The notes under the pieces were generated by a model, which saw only the letters and a list, made by a program, of their open reading frames with translations, made no database searches and was not told the origin of the DNA. Below, piece after piece: positions 47,499 through 57,100 of a stretch of 64,000 bases of DNA. Made by a program: the position numbers and the translations under genes. Position 1 is the first letter of the stretch. Each line of letters opens with the position of its first letter. The stretch spans positions 1-64,000 of the forward strand of contig DXFS01000101.1 in assembly GCA_019114345.1 (NCBI GenBank), given 5' to 3'. This DNA is from Candidatus Agathobaculum pullistercoris. Its GTDB lineage: Bacteria > Bacillota > Clostridia > Oscillospirales > Butyricicoccaceae.

Positions 47499-48407
47499 TT
47501 AAACCTCCACCGCGCCGGACAGCTCACGGACGGACTTGACGCCGTGCGCATCCATCCACGCCTCCAGCTCCGCGAGCGCCTTGACCGGCGCCATCGGGTC
47601 GGCAAACATGACCGTACCCATAGCGACCGCGTCCGCGCCCGCGAGCAGCATTTCGACAATGTCCTTGCCCGTGCGGATGCCGCCCATGCCGAGAATCGGC
47701 ACGTCGACCGCTTTGCGCACCTGATACACCATGCGCACCGCAACCGGGAACACCGCCGGACCGGACAGGCCGCCCATCACGTTGGACAGGATGGGGCGTC
47801 TGGTCTCAATATCGATGCGCATACCCAGCAGGGTGTTGATGAGCGAGAGCGCGTCCGCGCCCGCGGCGACCGCGGCGCGCGCGATCTCGGTGATGTCGGT
47901 CACGTTGGGGGAGAGCTTGACGATGAGCGGCTTTTTCGCTTTTTTCTTCGCCGCCGAGACGACTTCCTCGACCATCGCAGGCTGGGTGCCGAAGGCCATG
48001 CCGCCGCACTTGACGTTCGGGCAGGAGATGTTCATCTCGATCAGATCCACGTCCGCGTCCGAGATCTTCTCCACCATGCCCTCGTATTCCTCGACCGTGT
48101 TGCCAGATACGTTGGCGATGATCGCGGTGTCATACTGCCGCAGGAAGGGGATCTGCTCGGCGATAAACCGGTCAATGCCCGGATTTTGCAGGCCCACGCA
48201 GTTCAAAATGCCCGACGGGGTCTCCGCGATGCGGGGCGCAGGGTTGCCGAGCCGCTCGGTCGGGGTCAGGCCCTTAACACCGATGCCGCCGAGACTCGAC
48301 AGATCGAAAAATTCGCCGTACTCATGACCGAAGCCGAAGGTGCCGGACGCGGTCGTCACCGGGTTTTTAAGCGTAACGCCGCAGAAATTGACTCTCAGAT
48401 CCGCCAT
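47499..48407 (-). CDS. pyrD: Dihydroorotate dehydrogenase, catalytic subunit
   Basis: MADLRVNFCGVTLKNPVTTASGTFGFG; ISCPNVKCGG. Confidence 0.95.
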   Translation of the reverse strand: MADLRVNFCGVTLKNPVTTASGTFGFGHEYGEFFDLSSLGGIGVKGLTPTERLGNPAPRIAETPSGILNCVGLQNPGIDRFIAEQIPFLRQYDTAIIANVSGNTVEEYEGMVEKISDADVDLIEMNISCPNVKCGGMAFGTQPAMVEEVVSAAKKKAKKPLIVKLSPNVTDITEIARAAVAAGADALSLINTLLGMRIDIETRRPILSNVMGGLSGPAVFPVAVRMVYQVRKAVDVPILGMGGIRTGKDIVEMLLAGADAVAMGTVMFADPMAPVKALAELEAWMDAHGVKSVRELSGAVEV

Positions 48408-49174
48408 TACCACTCGACCTCCTCTGCGTTAAATACCGGACCGTCCTTGCAGACATGCCCGTACCTGGTTTCGCCGTTTTCTGCCTTGAGCGCGCACGCA
48501 CACACGAGGCACGCGCCGATGCCGCAGCCCATACGCTCCTCCATCGAGACCTGGCAGGGCAGTCCCGTGTCCTTTGCGAGCGCGGCGATGGCCTCGAGCA
48601 TGGGCTTGGGGCCGCAGGCGGCCACGCCGGTCGCGTCCGCAACAAGCTCTTTCAGCACATCGGTCACAAAGCCGTGGCGGGCGTAGGAGCCGTCGTCGGT
48701 CGTGACAAAGGTCTCGCAGACCGCGCGGAATTCGTCCTCCAGAATGACCGCGCCCTGATTGCGGAAGCCCAGGATCGCGCGCGGGGCTGCGCCCGCGGCC
48801 TTGGCGCATTTTGCAGTTTGCAGCATGGGCGGCACGCCGATGCCGCCGCCGAGGAAGACCGGCTTTGCGCCGAGCGCCGCGACGTCAAACCCATGGCCGA
48901 GCGGTCCGAGCACGTCGAGTTCGTCACCCTCCCGGCGGGCAGCCAGCCACTCAGTGCCGCTGCCCTTGACCTGAAATACGATATGCAGCGCGCCGTTTTC
49001 AGCGAGGCAGATCGAGATCGGGCGGCGGAGCATGTTGCCCTCCCCGCATGCGATGTGTACAAACTGGCCGCACTGCGCCGCGGCCGCGATCTGCGGCGCG
49101 TCCAGCACGAGCCGGTATAAGCCGTCGCCCAGCTGCTCATTGCGCACGACGCGGCAGATTTCCTGAATCGACAT
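48407..49174 (-). CDS. pyrK: Dihydroorotate dehydrogenase electron transfer subunit
   Basis: FAD-binding LRRPISICLAENGALHIVFQVKG; C-term CQVSMEERMGCGIGACLVCAC 2Fe-2S motif. Confidence 0.95.
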   Translation of the reverse strand: MSIQEICRVVRNEQLGDGLYRLVLDAPQIAAAAQCGQFVHIACGEGNMLRRPISICLAENGALHIVFQVKGSGTEWLAARREGDELDVLGPLGHGFDVAALGAKPVFLGGGIGVPPMLQTAKCAKAAGAAPRAILGFRNQGAVILEDEFRAVCETFVTTDDGSYARHGFVTDVLKELVADATGVAACGPKPMLEAIAALAKDTGLPCQVSMEERMGCGIGACLVCACALKAENGETRYGHVCKDGPVFNAEEVEW

Positions 49175-49322
49175 AACATGATTCTCCTTTCGCTTGTGTT
49201 CATCCATGCTCCTATTGTACAGGAAAACCGCGGAAAAAGAAAGCCAAACACTGCATTTTGCCCCATGTTTTCGGAACCTTTGCACACCGCGTGCGTCTAT
49301 ATGGGTAAAGGAGGGATGCGGT

Positions 49323-49868
49323 ATGAAAAAGATCGCCATACTGGCGCTGATGCTCGGGCTGCTCACGGGCTGCGGCACAGGGCGGGCGGCGTCTGCCCTG
49401 CCGGAGACGATGCCGGCGGATTTCGAGATCCGGTATGAAAACTGGGTCGATGCAGACGCGATAAACATCTACGACACGGGCGAAAAGCTGCTGCAAAAGG
49501 ATCTGGTCGACCCGGACGGGCAGCGCATCGCACAGGCGGAGCTTATCGTTTCGGACGAGACCAAGCAGGATATCTACGCCAAGGTGCGCGCCTGCGCGCT
49601 CGACCAGCTGGGGGACGAAAAGCTGACCTCGGAAAACCTGACCATAGACGGAACGCAGGTGGGCGTTAGCCCTCTGAGGGAGTATGAAATCACCTTTACA
49701 GCGAATGGCACAACCTATACTGTCACCGGCGATTCCACGGCGCAGAGCTATATCAGACAAAACGGCCGCGCGGCGCAGTTCTGGGAATTTATGCAGTATA
49801 TGGAAGAGCTGTACCACAACAGCCCGGAATACCAGTCCCTGCCCGAAGCGGTGGGCGGATACGATTAA
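49323..49868 (+). CDS. Hypothetical lipoprotein
   Basis: MKKIAILALMLGLLTGCGTG lipobox; AAAGGAGGG RBS. Confidence 0.8.
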   Translation: MKKIAILALMLGLLTGCGTGRAASALPETMPADFEIRYENWVDADAINIYDTGEKLLQKDLVDPDGQRIAQAELIVSDETKQDIYAKVRACALDQLGDEKLTSENLTIDGTQVGVSPLREYEITFTANGTTYTVTGDSTAQSYIRQNGRAAQFWEFMQYMEELYHNSPEYQSLPEAVGGYD

Positions 49869-49874
49869 CGGAAT

Positions 49875-49907
49875 ATAAAAAAAGGACGCAGATTGCGTCC
49901 TTTTTTT
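49875..49907. terminator. Bidirectional intrinsic terminator
   Basis: AAAAAAAGGACGCA-gat-TGCGTCCTTTTTTT. Confidence 0.9.
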
Positions 49908-50356
49908 CATGCCAGCGCCGCAAGCAGCGCCTTGCAGCCTGCGTAAACGTCATTCCAAGCCGCTTCAAAGTCGCGGGTGTACCACGGGTCAGCCACGCCG
50001 CGCGTGCTGCCTATGTATTCGAGCAGCAGGCGGCACTTGCCGTCCGGGTCGCCGCCGAACAGGCGGCGCATATTGCGCAGGTTGGCGTCGTCCATGCCGA
50101 TGAGCAGATCGTATTCATCGTAGTCGTCCGCGGTCAGGCGGCGCGCAGTCTTGCCTGCGCAGCCGATGCCGTGCTCGGCCAGTTTGCGCCGCGCAGGCGG
50201 ATAGACCGGGTTGCCCAGCTCCTCGCTGCTCGTCGCAGCGGATGCGATCTCGAATGCATCCGCCAGCCCGGCCTTGTCCACCAGGTCTTTCATCACGAAT
50301 TCCGCCATCGGGCTGCGGCAGATGTTTCCATGGCATACAAATAAAATACGGATCAT
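49907..50356 (-). CDS. Low-molecular-weight protein tyrosine phosphatase
   Basis: MIRILFVCHGNICRSPMAEFVMKDL P-loop CX5R(S); C-term VADPWYTRDFE. Confidence 0.95.
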   Translation of the reverse strand: MIRILFVCHGNICRSPMAEFVMKDLVDKAGLADAFEIASAATSSEELGNPVYPPARRKLAEHGIGCAGKTARRLTADDYDEYDLLIGMDDANLRNMRRLFGGDPDGKCRLLLEYIGSTRGVADPWYTRDFEAAWNDVYAGCKALLAALA

Positions 50357-50487
50357 ATTACTCGTGTCCCTTTCCCGATCGGCTCGTTTCCTGCAGATAT
50401 TATACCCCACGCCTGCACACCCAGCGCATTTCAAAGCAGTCTGGCACGGCGGGCTTTTTATTTTTTCAGGATAAAACGAAAGCTGCA

Positions 50488-50700
50488 CTACTCCTCGAAA
50501 TAAAACAGCTCTTCGAATTGTTTATCGAGTGCGATACATAAAATCAGCGCTAATTTGGCAGTAGGACTGAATTGCCCTGTTTCGATAGAGCTGATCGTGT
50601 TCCTTGAAACGCCAACCATTTCAGCCAATTCCGCCTGCGACAACTTTTTTTCCAGACGAACTTCTTTCAGATGATTTTTTAATTGCAATTTCTCTTTCAT
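50488..50700 (-). CDS. XRE-family HTH regulator (70 aa)
   Basis: NHLKEVRLEKKLSQAELAEMVGVSRNTISSIETGQFSPTAKLALILCIALDKQFEELFYFEE. Confidence 0.93.
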   Translation of the reverse strand: MKEKLQLKNHLKEVRLEKKLSQAELAEMVGVSRNTISSIETGQFSPTAKLALILCIALDKQFEELFYFEE

Positions 50701-51029
50701 AATTTTACGCCATACATATCACAAATTGTGATAGCCAGAGCCAAGATTGTAGTCACTATACCGATAGCAAAAAGGACAACATATATTTTTTTCTTGGTCA
50801 TTCTCCATTCCGAAAATACTTCTCCCGACAGAAAGGCCGCAAGCATTGCCGTTATGCCTGCATTGAGCTCCGCGGCCGTAATGAGACTAAATAAAGTAAC
50901 AATACAATATACCGCTATAACTGCCGTTTTCCCAAATGCGTATCCCTGATTTTTTGTGTATTTTGAACCATCATCTATCCCCAGTATTCCCTCCTGCTTT
51001 GCCTTCTCCAAAACCTTTTCTCTATCCAC
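50697..51029 (-). CDS. Small membrane protein co-operonic with XRE regulator
   Basis: 110 aa with several TM segments; 4-nt overlap with the HTH gene. Confidence 0.8.
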   Translation of the reverse strand: MDREKVLEKAKQEGILGIDDGSKYTKNQGYAFGKTAVIAVYCIVTLFSLITAAELNAGITAMLAAFLSGEVFSEWRMTKKKIYVVLFAIGIVTTILALAITICDMYGVKL

Positions 51030-51143
51030 GCAAGCACGCCCTTTCTCTACGCCAAGTTTTATTGGTGGAAATAAGATACCACGGCATAGGCTGGCTTGTC
51101 AAGATAATTGCAAAGTTTTCTATGCAACAGCAGTCCTCCCGAG

Positions 51144-51187
51144 ACGGAATAAGCCAAAACCTGTTTTGCGGTTTTGGCTTATTCCGT
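51144..51187. repeat. Perfect 18-bp inverted repeat
   Basis: ACGGAATAAGCCAAAACC-tgttttgc-GGTTTTGGCTTATTCCGT; no T-tract on either side. Confidence 0.8.
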
Positions 51188-51541
51188 TCTCTATAATGGG
51201 GTTAGCGGATGCTGCCTGTTCTGTTTCTTATCGTATGCTGATGCGGGACGTCCGGTTGGCATCCCCTTTACTGGCGGAAAATGTTCCGTATTTTCTCCCG
51301 ATCCGCAAAAAATTCCTGTTCTGCTGCGCCAAACCAGAGAAAAGGCTCATCAAGAGGGACTATTCGGCCGGGTATTCATTCTCACAGCCAGTGCTGACGG
51401 ACAAGGAAGCAGGCCAGCCGGATGACAGCCTGCTTCCGGACAATACCTTCAGGCAATATCATCGTTTGAGATCTGAAACCGGACTTTTTCCTTCGATAAA
51501 ATCAGACCCGGATTGCAGTAAGACGGTATGCGGGACGGCTG

Positions 51542-54106
51542 TCAGCCCTTCGGAAGAGAACGCGTCTCCTGCCCAGTACCCAAGCTGTCGATGATTGTGA
51601 TAACAAGTCCGCGTATGTTATTCTCGGTGGTGCGATAGGGAGCGATGCGAAGGGTATAGCAGCGGCCGTTCAGCGCCGTCACCTCCCGGTCGATGGAAAT
51701 CAGATCTGTCAGAACGGTGCGGCAGTCTTTCTCGATGGCCTCTTCCGGGAAACTGTGGGCAAAGATTTGAATCGGGCGGCCCACATCGTGATCCATCAGC
51801 TGGAACTCCCGTCCCACATACTCGGTGAACTTGCGGATATTTAAATTGCTGTCCACGAAGAGAATACCGATCATAGTAGAAGACAGGAAATTGGACAGAT
51901 CGTTGGTCATCATAGTCAGTTCGTCCAGCTTCACCTGGTGCTCCGTATTGACTGTGTAAAGCTCCTCATTGACAGATTGCAGCTCCTCTGTAGAGGACTG
52001 CAGCTCTTCATTGGCTGTAAGCAGTTCCTCATTGGCTGCCTGCAGTTCCCCGTTTACCGCTTCCAGCCGCTGGATGGTGGAACGCAGATCGTTCTGGGAC
52101 TCCTGGTACTCCCGTTCCAGATCGGAGATGCGGCGGGCCGCCGTAGCGTTCAGGTCGTACTTCTCCACGATCCCCTCCTCAGCGGGTGCAGGGTTATCCA
52201 GGAAAAGGATCGCCAACAGTTCATTTTCGTCCCCGTTTTCCTCCGGGACTGACTCCACCAAAAGGTCAATGACCTTTCGGCCTGCAGGCGTGTCCACGGG
52301 TATTTTGGTGTAAGTGATGGCGGTATGCTCCGCCCGGCAGCGGCTGACAGCGGTAGACGCCGCCAGGGACAGATCCTTATTCACCATCTGGAAAAAATTC
52401 AGCGTGGCTTTCCCCGGGGCCAAAGTCAGATAGTCGTTGTAATTGCCGAAAAAGTGGAGTACAGTATCATCCCCCCGGATAATCACAGAGGCCGGCAGGT
52501 ACCGTTCCAGGAACCGGGTATACCGGCGCTCATCTGTGTGTTCACCGCTCTGCGTGATACCGGCATGGATGTTTTTCAGAGAAAGGTTCTGAATATTGGG
52601 GATATTGAAGGTGGGAGGCGCCAAGTCCTCCACCTTGCCCTCTGCTTTATGCACATAGATCTTTTCCGTACTGCACACCGGCTTAAACAGATTCACATAT
52701 TCCCCAGCCGTCTCGCTTTTGCCAAGGAACAAGATCCCCCCGGTTTTCAGTGCCTGATGAAAGATGGCGAACAGCCCCCGCCGCATCACCGGCTGGAAGT
52801 AGATCATCACATTGCGGCAGCAGATGAGATCCAGCTTGCCGAACGGCGGATCGGAAAACATATTATGGGTAGCAAAAACGATCATCCGCCGCAGATCCTT
52901 GGAAACCTGGTACTGGTCCCCCACCTTCAGGAAGAACCGTGCCAGCCGATCCGGGGTGATATCGTCAATGATATTTTCCGAATAGAGCCCCCGTCCTGCC
53001 TGCTCAAGGGCGCGGCTGTCCACATCGGTGGCAAAGATCTTGACATCCCGTTTCACCTGCAGTTCTTCCATTGTCTCCTGGAACAGGATTGCAATGGAAT
53101 AGGCTTCTTCTCCGGTGGAACATCCGGCGGACCACACCCGGATGGGCTCATTCTCCTTGGCCTGCTCCACAATCTTGTAAATAGCGTTGTACTTGAGCTT
53201 TTCAAAGAAGGTGGGATCCCGGAAAAAGTTGGTGACACCGATGAAAATCTCCCGAGTCAGGACGCTTACCTCCTCTGGACTGTCTCCAAGGAGCCGCGCG
53301 AATTCAGACAGGGTAGAGGTATGGGTGACCAGCATCCGCCGTTCGATCCGCCGGAGAATAGTGGAACGTTTGTAGTAGGTGAAGTCGATGCCGCTGGCGT
53401 TTTTCAGGATCGTATAGATATGGGAGAGCGTCTCCTCCTCGGAGAAGGGGGTATCCTCATCAGCGAATGGGCTGTCACTGCGCAGGGGCCGCAGCAGGAC
53501 GGGCGTGGTGGAAAAATTCAGGATCTCCTCGGCAATCTCCTCCGGAGAGAGGACAAAATCCGCCAGCCCCGTGTTGATAACGCTCCGCGGCATGCCGTCA
53601 AACTTGGCACTGTCCGGATTCTGTGCGATGACCAGTCCCCCATGTTCTTTCACCGCCTTAACGCCGTTGGTGCCGTCCGATCCCGTTCCTGACAGGACAA
53701 CCGCGATCGAACGCTCCTTGCGTTCCTCGGCCAAAGAGACGAAAAATGCATCGATAGGGTGGTTGAGCGTCCCCACCGCATCATAGAGCTGTAACCTGTT
53801 CCCCTGGAGGGACATATATTTCTTTGGCGGGATCAGATAAACGGTGTCCGCCTCCACTCCTATGCCGTCCTCCGCCTGGCAGACAGACATTTCCGTATGC
53901 TTACTCAGGATGTCAGCCATCAGGCTCTTGTAATCCGGAGAGAGATGCTGGATCACCACAAAACTCAGCCCGCTGTTGGGCGGCATATAGTCAAAAAACT
54001 GCTGCAACGCCTCCAAACCGCCGGCGGACGCTCCAATGCCAATGATCAGCGGCTCTTTGGAGATGCTCTGTGCGTTTTGGGCCGGTTTTTCCGCTGTGTT
54101 GTTCAT
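51542..54106 (-). CDS. CheB methylesterase - CheR methyltransferase - PAS fusion
   Basis: CheB: GIGASAGGLEALQQFFDYMP, VLSGTGSDGTNGVKAVKEHGG; CheR: VWSAGCSTGEEAYSIAILF, DLICCRNVMIYF; coiled coil ELQAANEELLTANEELQSSTEELQSVNEELYTVNTEHQ; C-terminal PAS. Confidence 0.95.
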   Translation of the reverse strand: MNNTAEKPAQNAQSISKEPLIIGIGASAGGLEALQQFFDYMPPNSGLSFVVIQHLSPDYKSLMADILSKHTEMSVCQAEDGIGVEADTVYLIPPKKYMSLQGNRLQLYDAVGTLNHPIDAFFVSLAEERKERSIAVVLSGTGSDGTNGVKAVKEHGGLVIAQNPDSAKFDGMPRSVINTGLADFVLSPEEIAEEILNFSTTPVLLRPLRSDSPFADEDTPFSEEETLSHIYTILKNASGIDFTYYKRSTILRRIERRMLVTHTSTLSEFARLLGDSPEEVSVLTREIFIGVTNFFRDPTFFEKLKYNAIYKIVEQAKENEPIRVWSAGCSTGEEAYSIAILFQETMEELQVKRDVKIFATDVDSRALEQAGRGLYSENIIDDITPDRLARFFLKVGDQYQVSKDLRRMIVFATHNMFSDPPFGKLDLICCRNVMIYFQPVMRRGLFAIFHQALKTGGILFLGKSETAGEYVNLFKPVCSTEKIYVHKAEGKVEDLAPPTFNIPNIQNLSLKNIHAGITQSGEHTDERRYTRFLERYLPASVIIRGDDTVLHFFGNYNDYLTLAPGKATLNFFQMVNKDLSLAASTAVSRCRAEHTAITYTKIPVDTPAGRKVIDLLVESVPEENGDENELLAILFLDNPAPAEEGIVEKYDLNATAARRISDLEREYQESQNDLRSTIQRLEAVNGELQAANEELLTANEELQSSTEELQSVNEELYTVNTEHQVKLDELTMMTNDLSNFLSSTMIGILFVDSNLNIRKFTEYVGREFQLMDHDVGRPIQIFAHSFPEEAIEKDCRTVLTDLISIDREVTALNGRCYTLRIAPYRTTENNIRGLVITIIDSLGTGQETRSLPKG

Positions 54107-57100
54107 GGATGTTCCTCCTTGCGCTCTGTCTTCTGATCCACGGGGGCCGTTCCCCGCAGGTATTTCTGTTCAAATTCCTCCACCGGCAGTGGCTTATCGT
54201 AATAAAAGCCTTGGGCACAGGTGCAGCCCATTTCCAAAAGGGCAGCTACCTGCTCTGCCGTCTCTACGCCTTCCGCGATACAGTCCATATGAAATTTCCT
54301 GCAAATTTGGACAATATCCCGCACCAGCGTGTGGCTGATGGGATTGGCGGATATCCCGTTGATCAGGCTGCGGTCCAGCTTTACCGTATCAAACCTCACA
54401 TCCGTAAAGAGCGGGAGGTTTGCGTATTGTGAACCAAAATCATCCAGGCTGAGCCGCAAGCCGCAGGCATGGTACCGTTCTACAATCTGCTGCAGATCCG
54501 CGTTGTCCACACCTTCGTTCCGCTCTGTAATCTCCAATTCCAGTGCGGCTGACGGAATGTTGGGATAACGACTCTGCAGGGCCAGGATGGATGCCAGGGT
54601 GGAAGGATGGGCAATGGTGGTTCGAGACAGATTTACCGCGATGGGTATGATTCCCAGGCCGGCGCGCCGCCACTGATCCATCTGTACCAGAGACCGCTCC
54701 ACGACCATCAGATCCAGGTTCCGGATCGCGCCGTCCTCCTCCAGCAGGCTGATAAACTGGGACGGAAGGATGATTCGGCCGTCCGCACCGATCCCCCGCA
54801 CCAGCGCCTCCGCGCCAGAGAGCTTTCCAGCACTCATATCGATCTTGGGCTGCAAGTATATGACAAACCGTTTTTCTGCCTGCTCATCTCCCTGTGCGGC
54901 CGGCGTCGAATTCTCCGTAATTCGGCAGACCATGTCTGCTACATCCTCAGAAAAAAACTTCATGGAAGCTCTGGCGTCCTCTGCCAAACGCCGGCCGGTA
55001 AATATCCCCTCGGCCCAGGCCCGGCCGATGCGCACCTGTCTGGGGTACCTGCGCTGCAAAATGGATCGCAGGCGTCCGCACCGTTTCAGGAATACCTCCC
55101 GGGTGGTGTTTGGGAAAAATGCCACAAACTCTGTATCCCAGATCCGGAACACCAAGGAGGCCCCGAACAGATCGGTCAGTGTCTTGGCCACGTACCACAG
55201 CAGTTTGCTGTCTTTCTCCAGGCTGCATTTGCCTGCCGCTGCGGTACTGAGGATATCCAGACGCACTGCCCCCAGAGAGCTGAAGTGTTCGGAAGTCAGC
55301 TTCTGCATTTTTTTCAGATATGCCTGCCGGTCAGGCATCCCCATCAGGTTTCGCACAACGTCTGCAGCATTCGTCTCCTCATGGAAGCGCTCCCGCTCCA
55401 ACAGCAGATAAGGAATCAGCGTGCTGAACAGCGCCGCGTCTTTCGGGTGTTCCCGTGCGTTCTCAATACAGAGGAAGCCCTCCACTTCCTGTTCCCGGAT
55501 CAAGGGAAAAGCGGTAAAACACCATGTTCCCTCTGGTATTTCGCCCTCTTCTGTGCTGGAATTGTTTCGCGACAGAAACACTGGCGCTTGTTCGGACAGG
55601 CAACGTTCCAGCAGCGGGAAACGCTCGAGACGCATCCCGGATACCACCTGCTGAATGCTGCGCTTGCCGGGCCCCGTCCATTCAAAGGTCATAATCACCG
55701 ACTGCCGGTCTTCGACCAGGAGCAGCGTATAAACCCGGTCCGCATGGTAGTAGGCGCCGATCGTCTTGAGTACGCCAGTCACAGAAGCATCCAGTGTCTT
55801 GGAAGTGAGCATGGTAGTCACGCAGTCAAAGGCTACATCCTTCTCAGGCACAGACAGGGGACGTCCCATTTCTTCAGGGCGGACCGCACCCTCGCCGGTC
55901 TGCTGCCCCGCTTCGAGCTGGATCCATCCCCAATCGTCGACCTCCTGAGCGAACACCACTGTATCAGAGACAGCGTCTGCCTGCAGGGCGCAGGCCCGGA
56001 GCGCTTGCGCAAGCATGGTGCTGTAATCGGCTGCCCCGGCGGACATCAGGGATGCTCCGGCCAGGAACCGCAGCGGCGGATACGCCTCCTCTGCAGCCAG
56101 CGTCCTGCGCAGGCAATCCAGCCCTTGCTCGATTCGGCAGCGCAGATCCGCCTTTGTGGTGATATGTGGAAATACAATAACAAACCGGGTGGGGCTGTAC
56201 TGTCCCAGCACACAGCTGCCGCCCATAACCAGGGACAGTGCTGCGGCCGTCTCAAATTGTATCCGCTCCGCATCCGCGTCATCTGCTGCCACGTGCCGGG
56301 CTAAGCCGCAGAGCTGAAGGACTACCACTGCGCGATTGGTACCCGTCCGCCTGACAAACAGATCCTCCGCGATCCGTCGGATCGTATCCCGACTGTAAAG
56401 GCGGCTCACCGGGTTCCGCGAATTATCGCCCCGGACAGCAGGTTCCAACCGATGTCCGGGATCCAACCAGAGCAGATAGGCATACAGATGGATCTGCCGG
56501 GATGCCGGATCCTCTGCCAGGTAGATCACATGGCGAACCCACCGGATCCCGCCGCCGCTGTCTGCCCATCTGTATTCCGCGCACAGCCAGCGCTGTCCTG
56601 CATGAAACCGCTGGATGAGCTGTTCCCTGTCAAAGTATATTTGGAGGTCTCTCTGGTCGCCTTTGGTAAATACCTTTTGTCGCTTCATCTGAAGGAGATA
56701 GGAGCAGCGGGTCCCCCGCATCTGGCCAGTCAGGTCGCTTCCTTCCTCCCATAGCGCTTCAACTGTATCCAAATCCAAATTGGCGCGCATCCACATGATC
56801 AGATCAGCGACCATCCCCTCCGGCAGATGCTGCCGCTCTACCGGCCGCACGCCGGACTCGCCGAAGCCCTGCGGCAATTCCTCTATCACGCCCACAGCCC
56901 GGGCTGCCCGGCCCACATCGTCGAACAGCATCCGGTAAGAGACCGACGCCCAACTGTAGCAGTCGGCCCCCACCATGCGGACGGCAAAGTTTCCAAAACC
57001 CTGGGTACGCCCTTCCAGCAATTCCTGTGCAAAAGTGCGAAAGCGCTCTACAGAGCCTGGATGCACCAAGCCGCACTCGATCAGCTGGTCAGGAAACTGC

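Noticed and set aside
51174-51425. Small plus-strand ORFs between the XRE operon and the CheB-CheR gene
   Set aside because: No recognisable motif or convincing RBS; the region contains the inverted repeat and looks non-coding or decayed.
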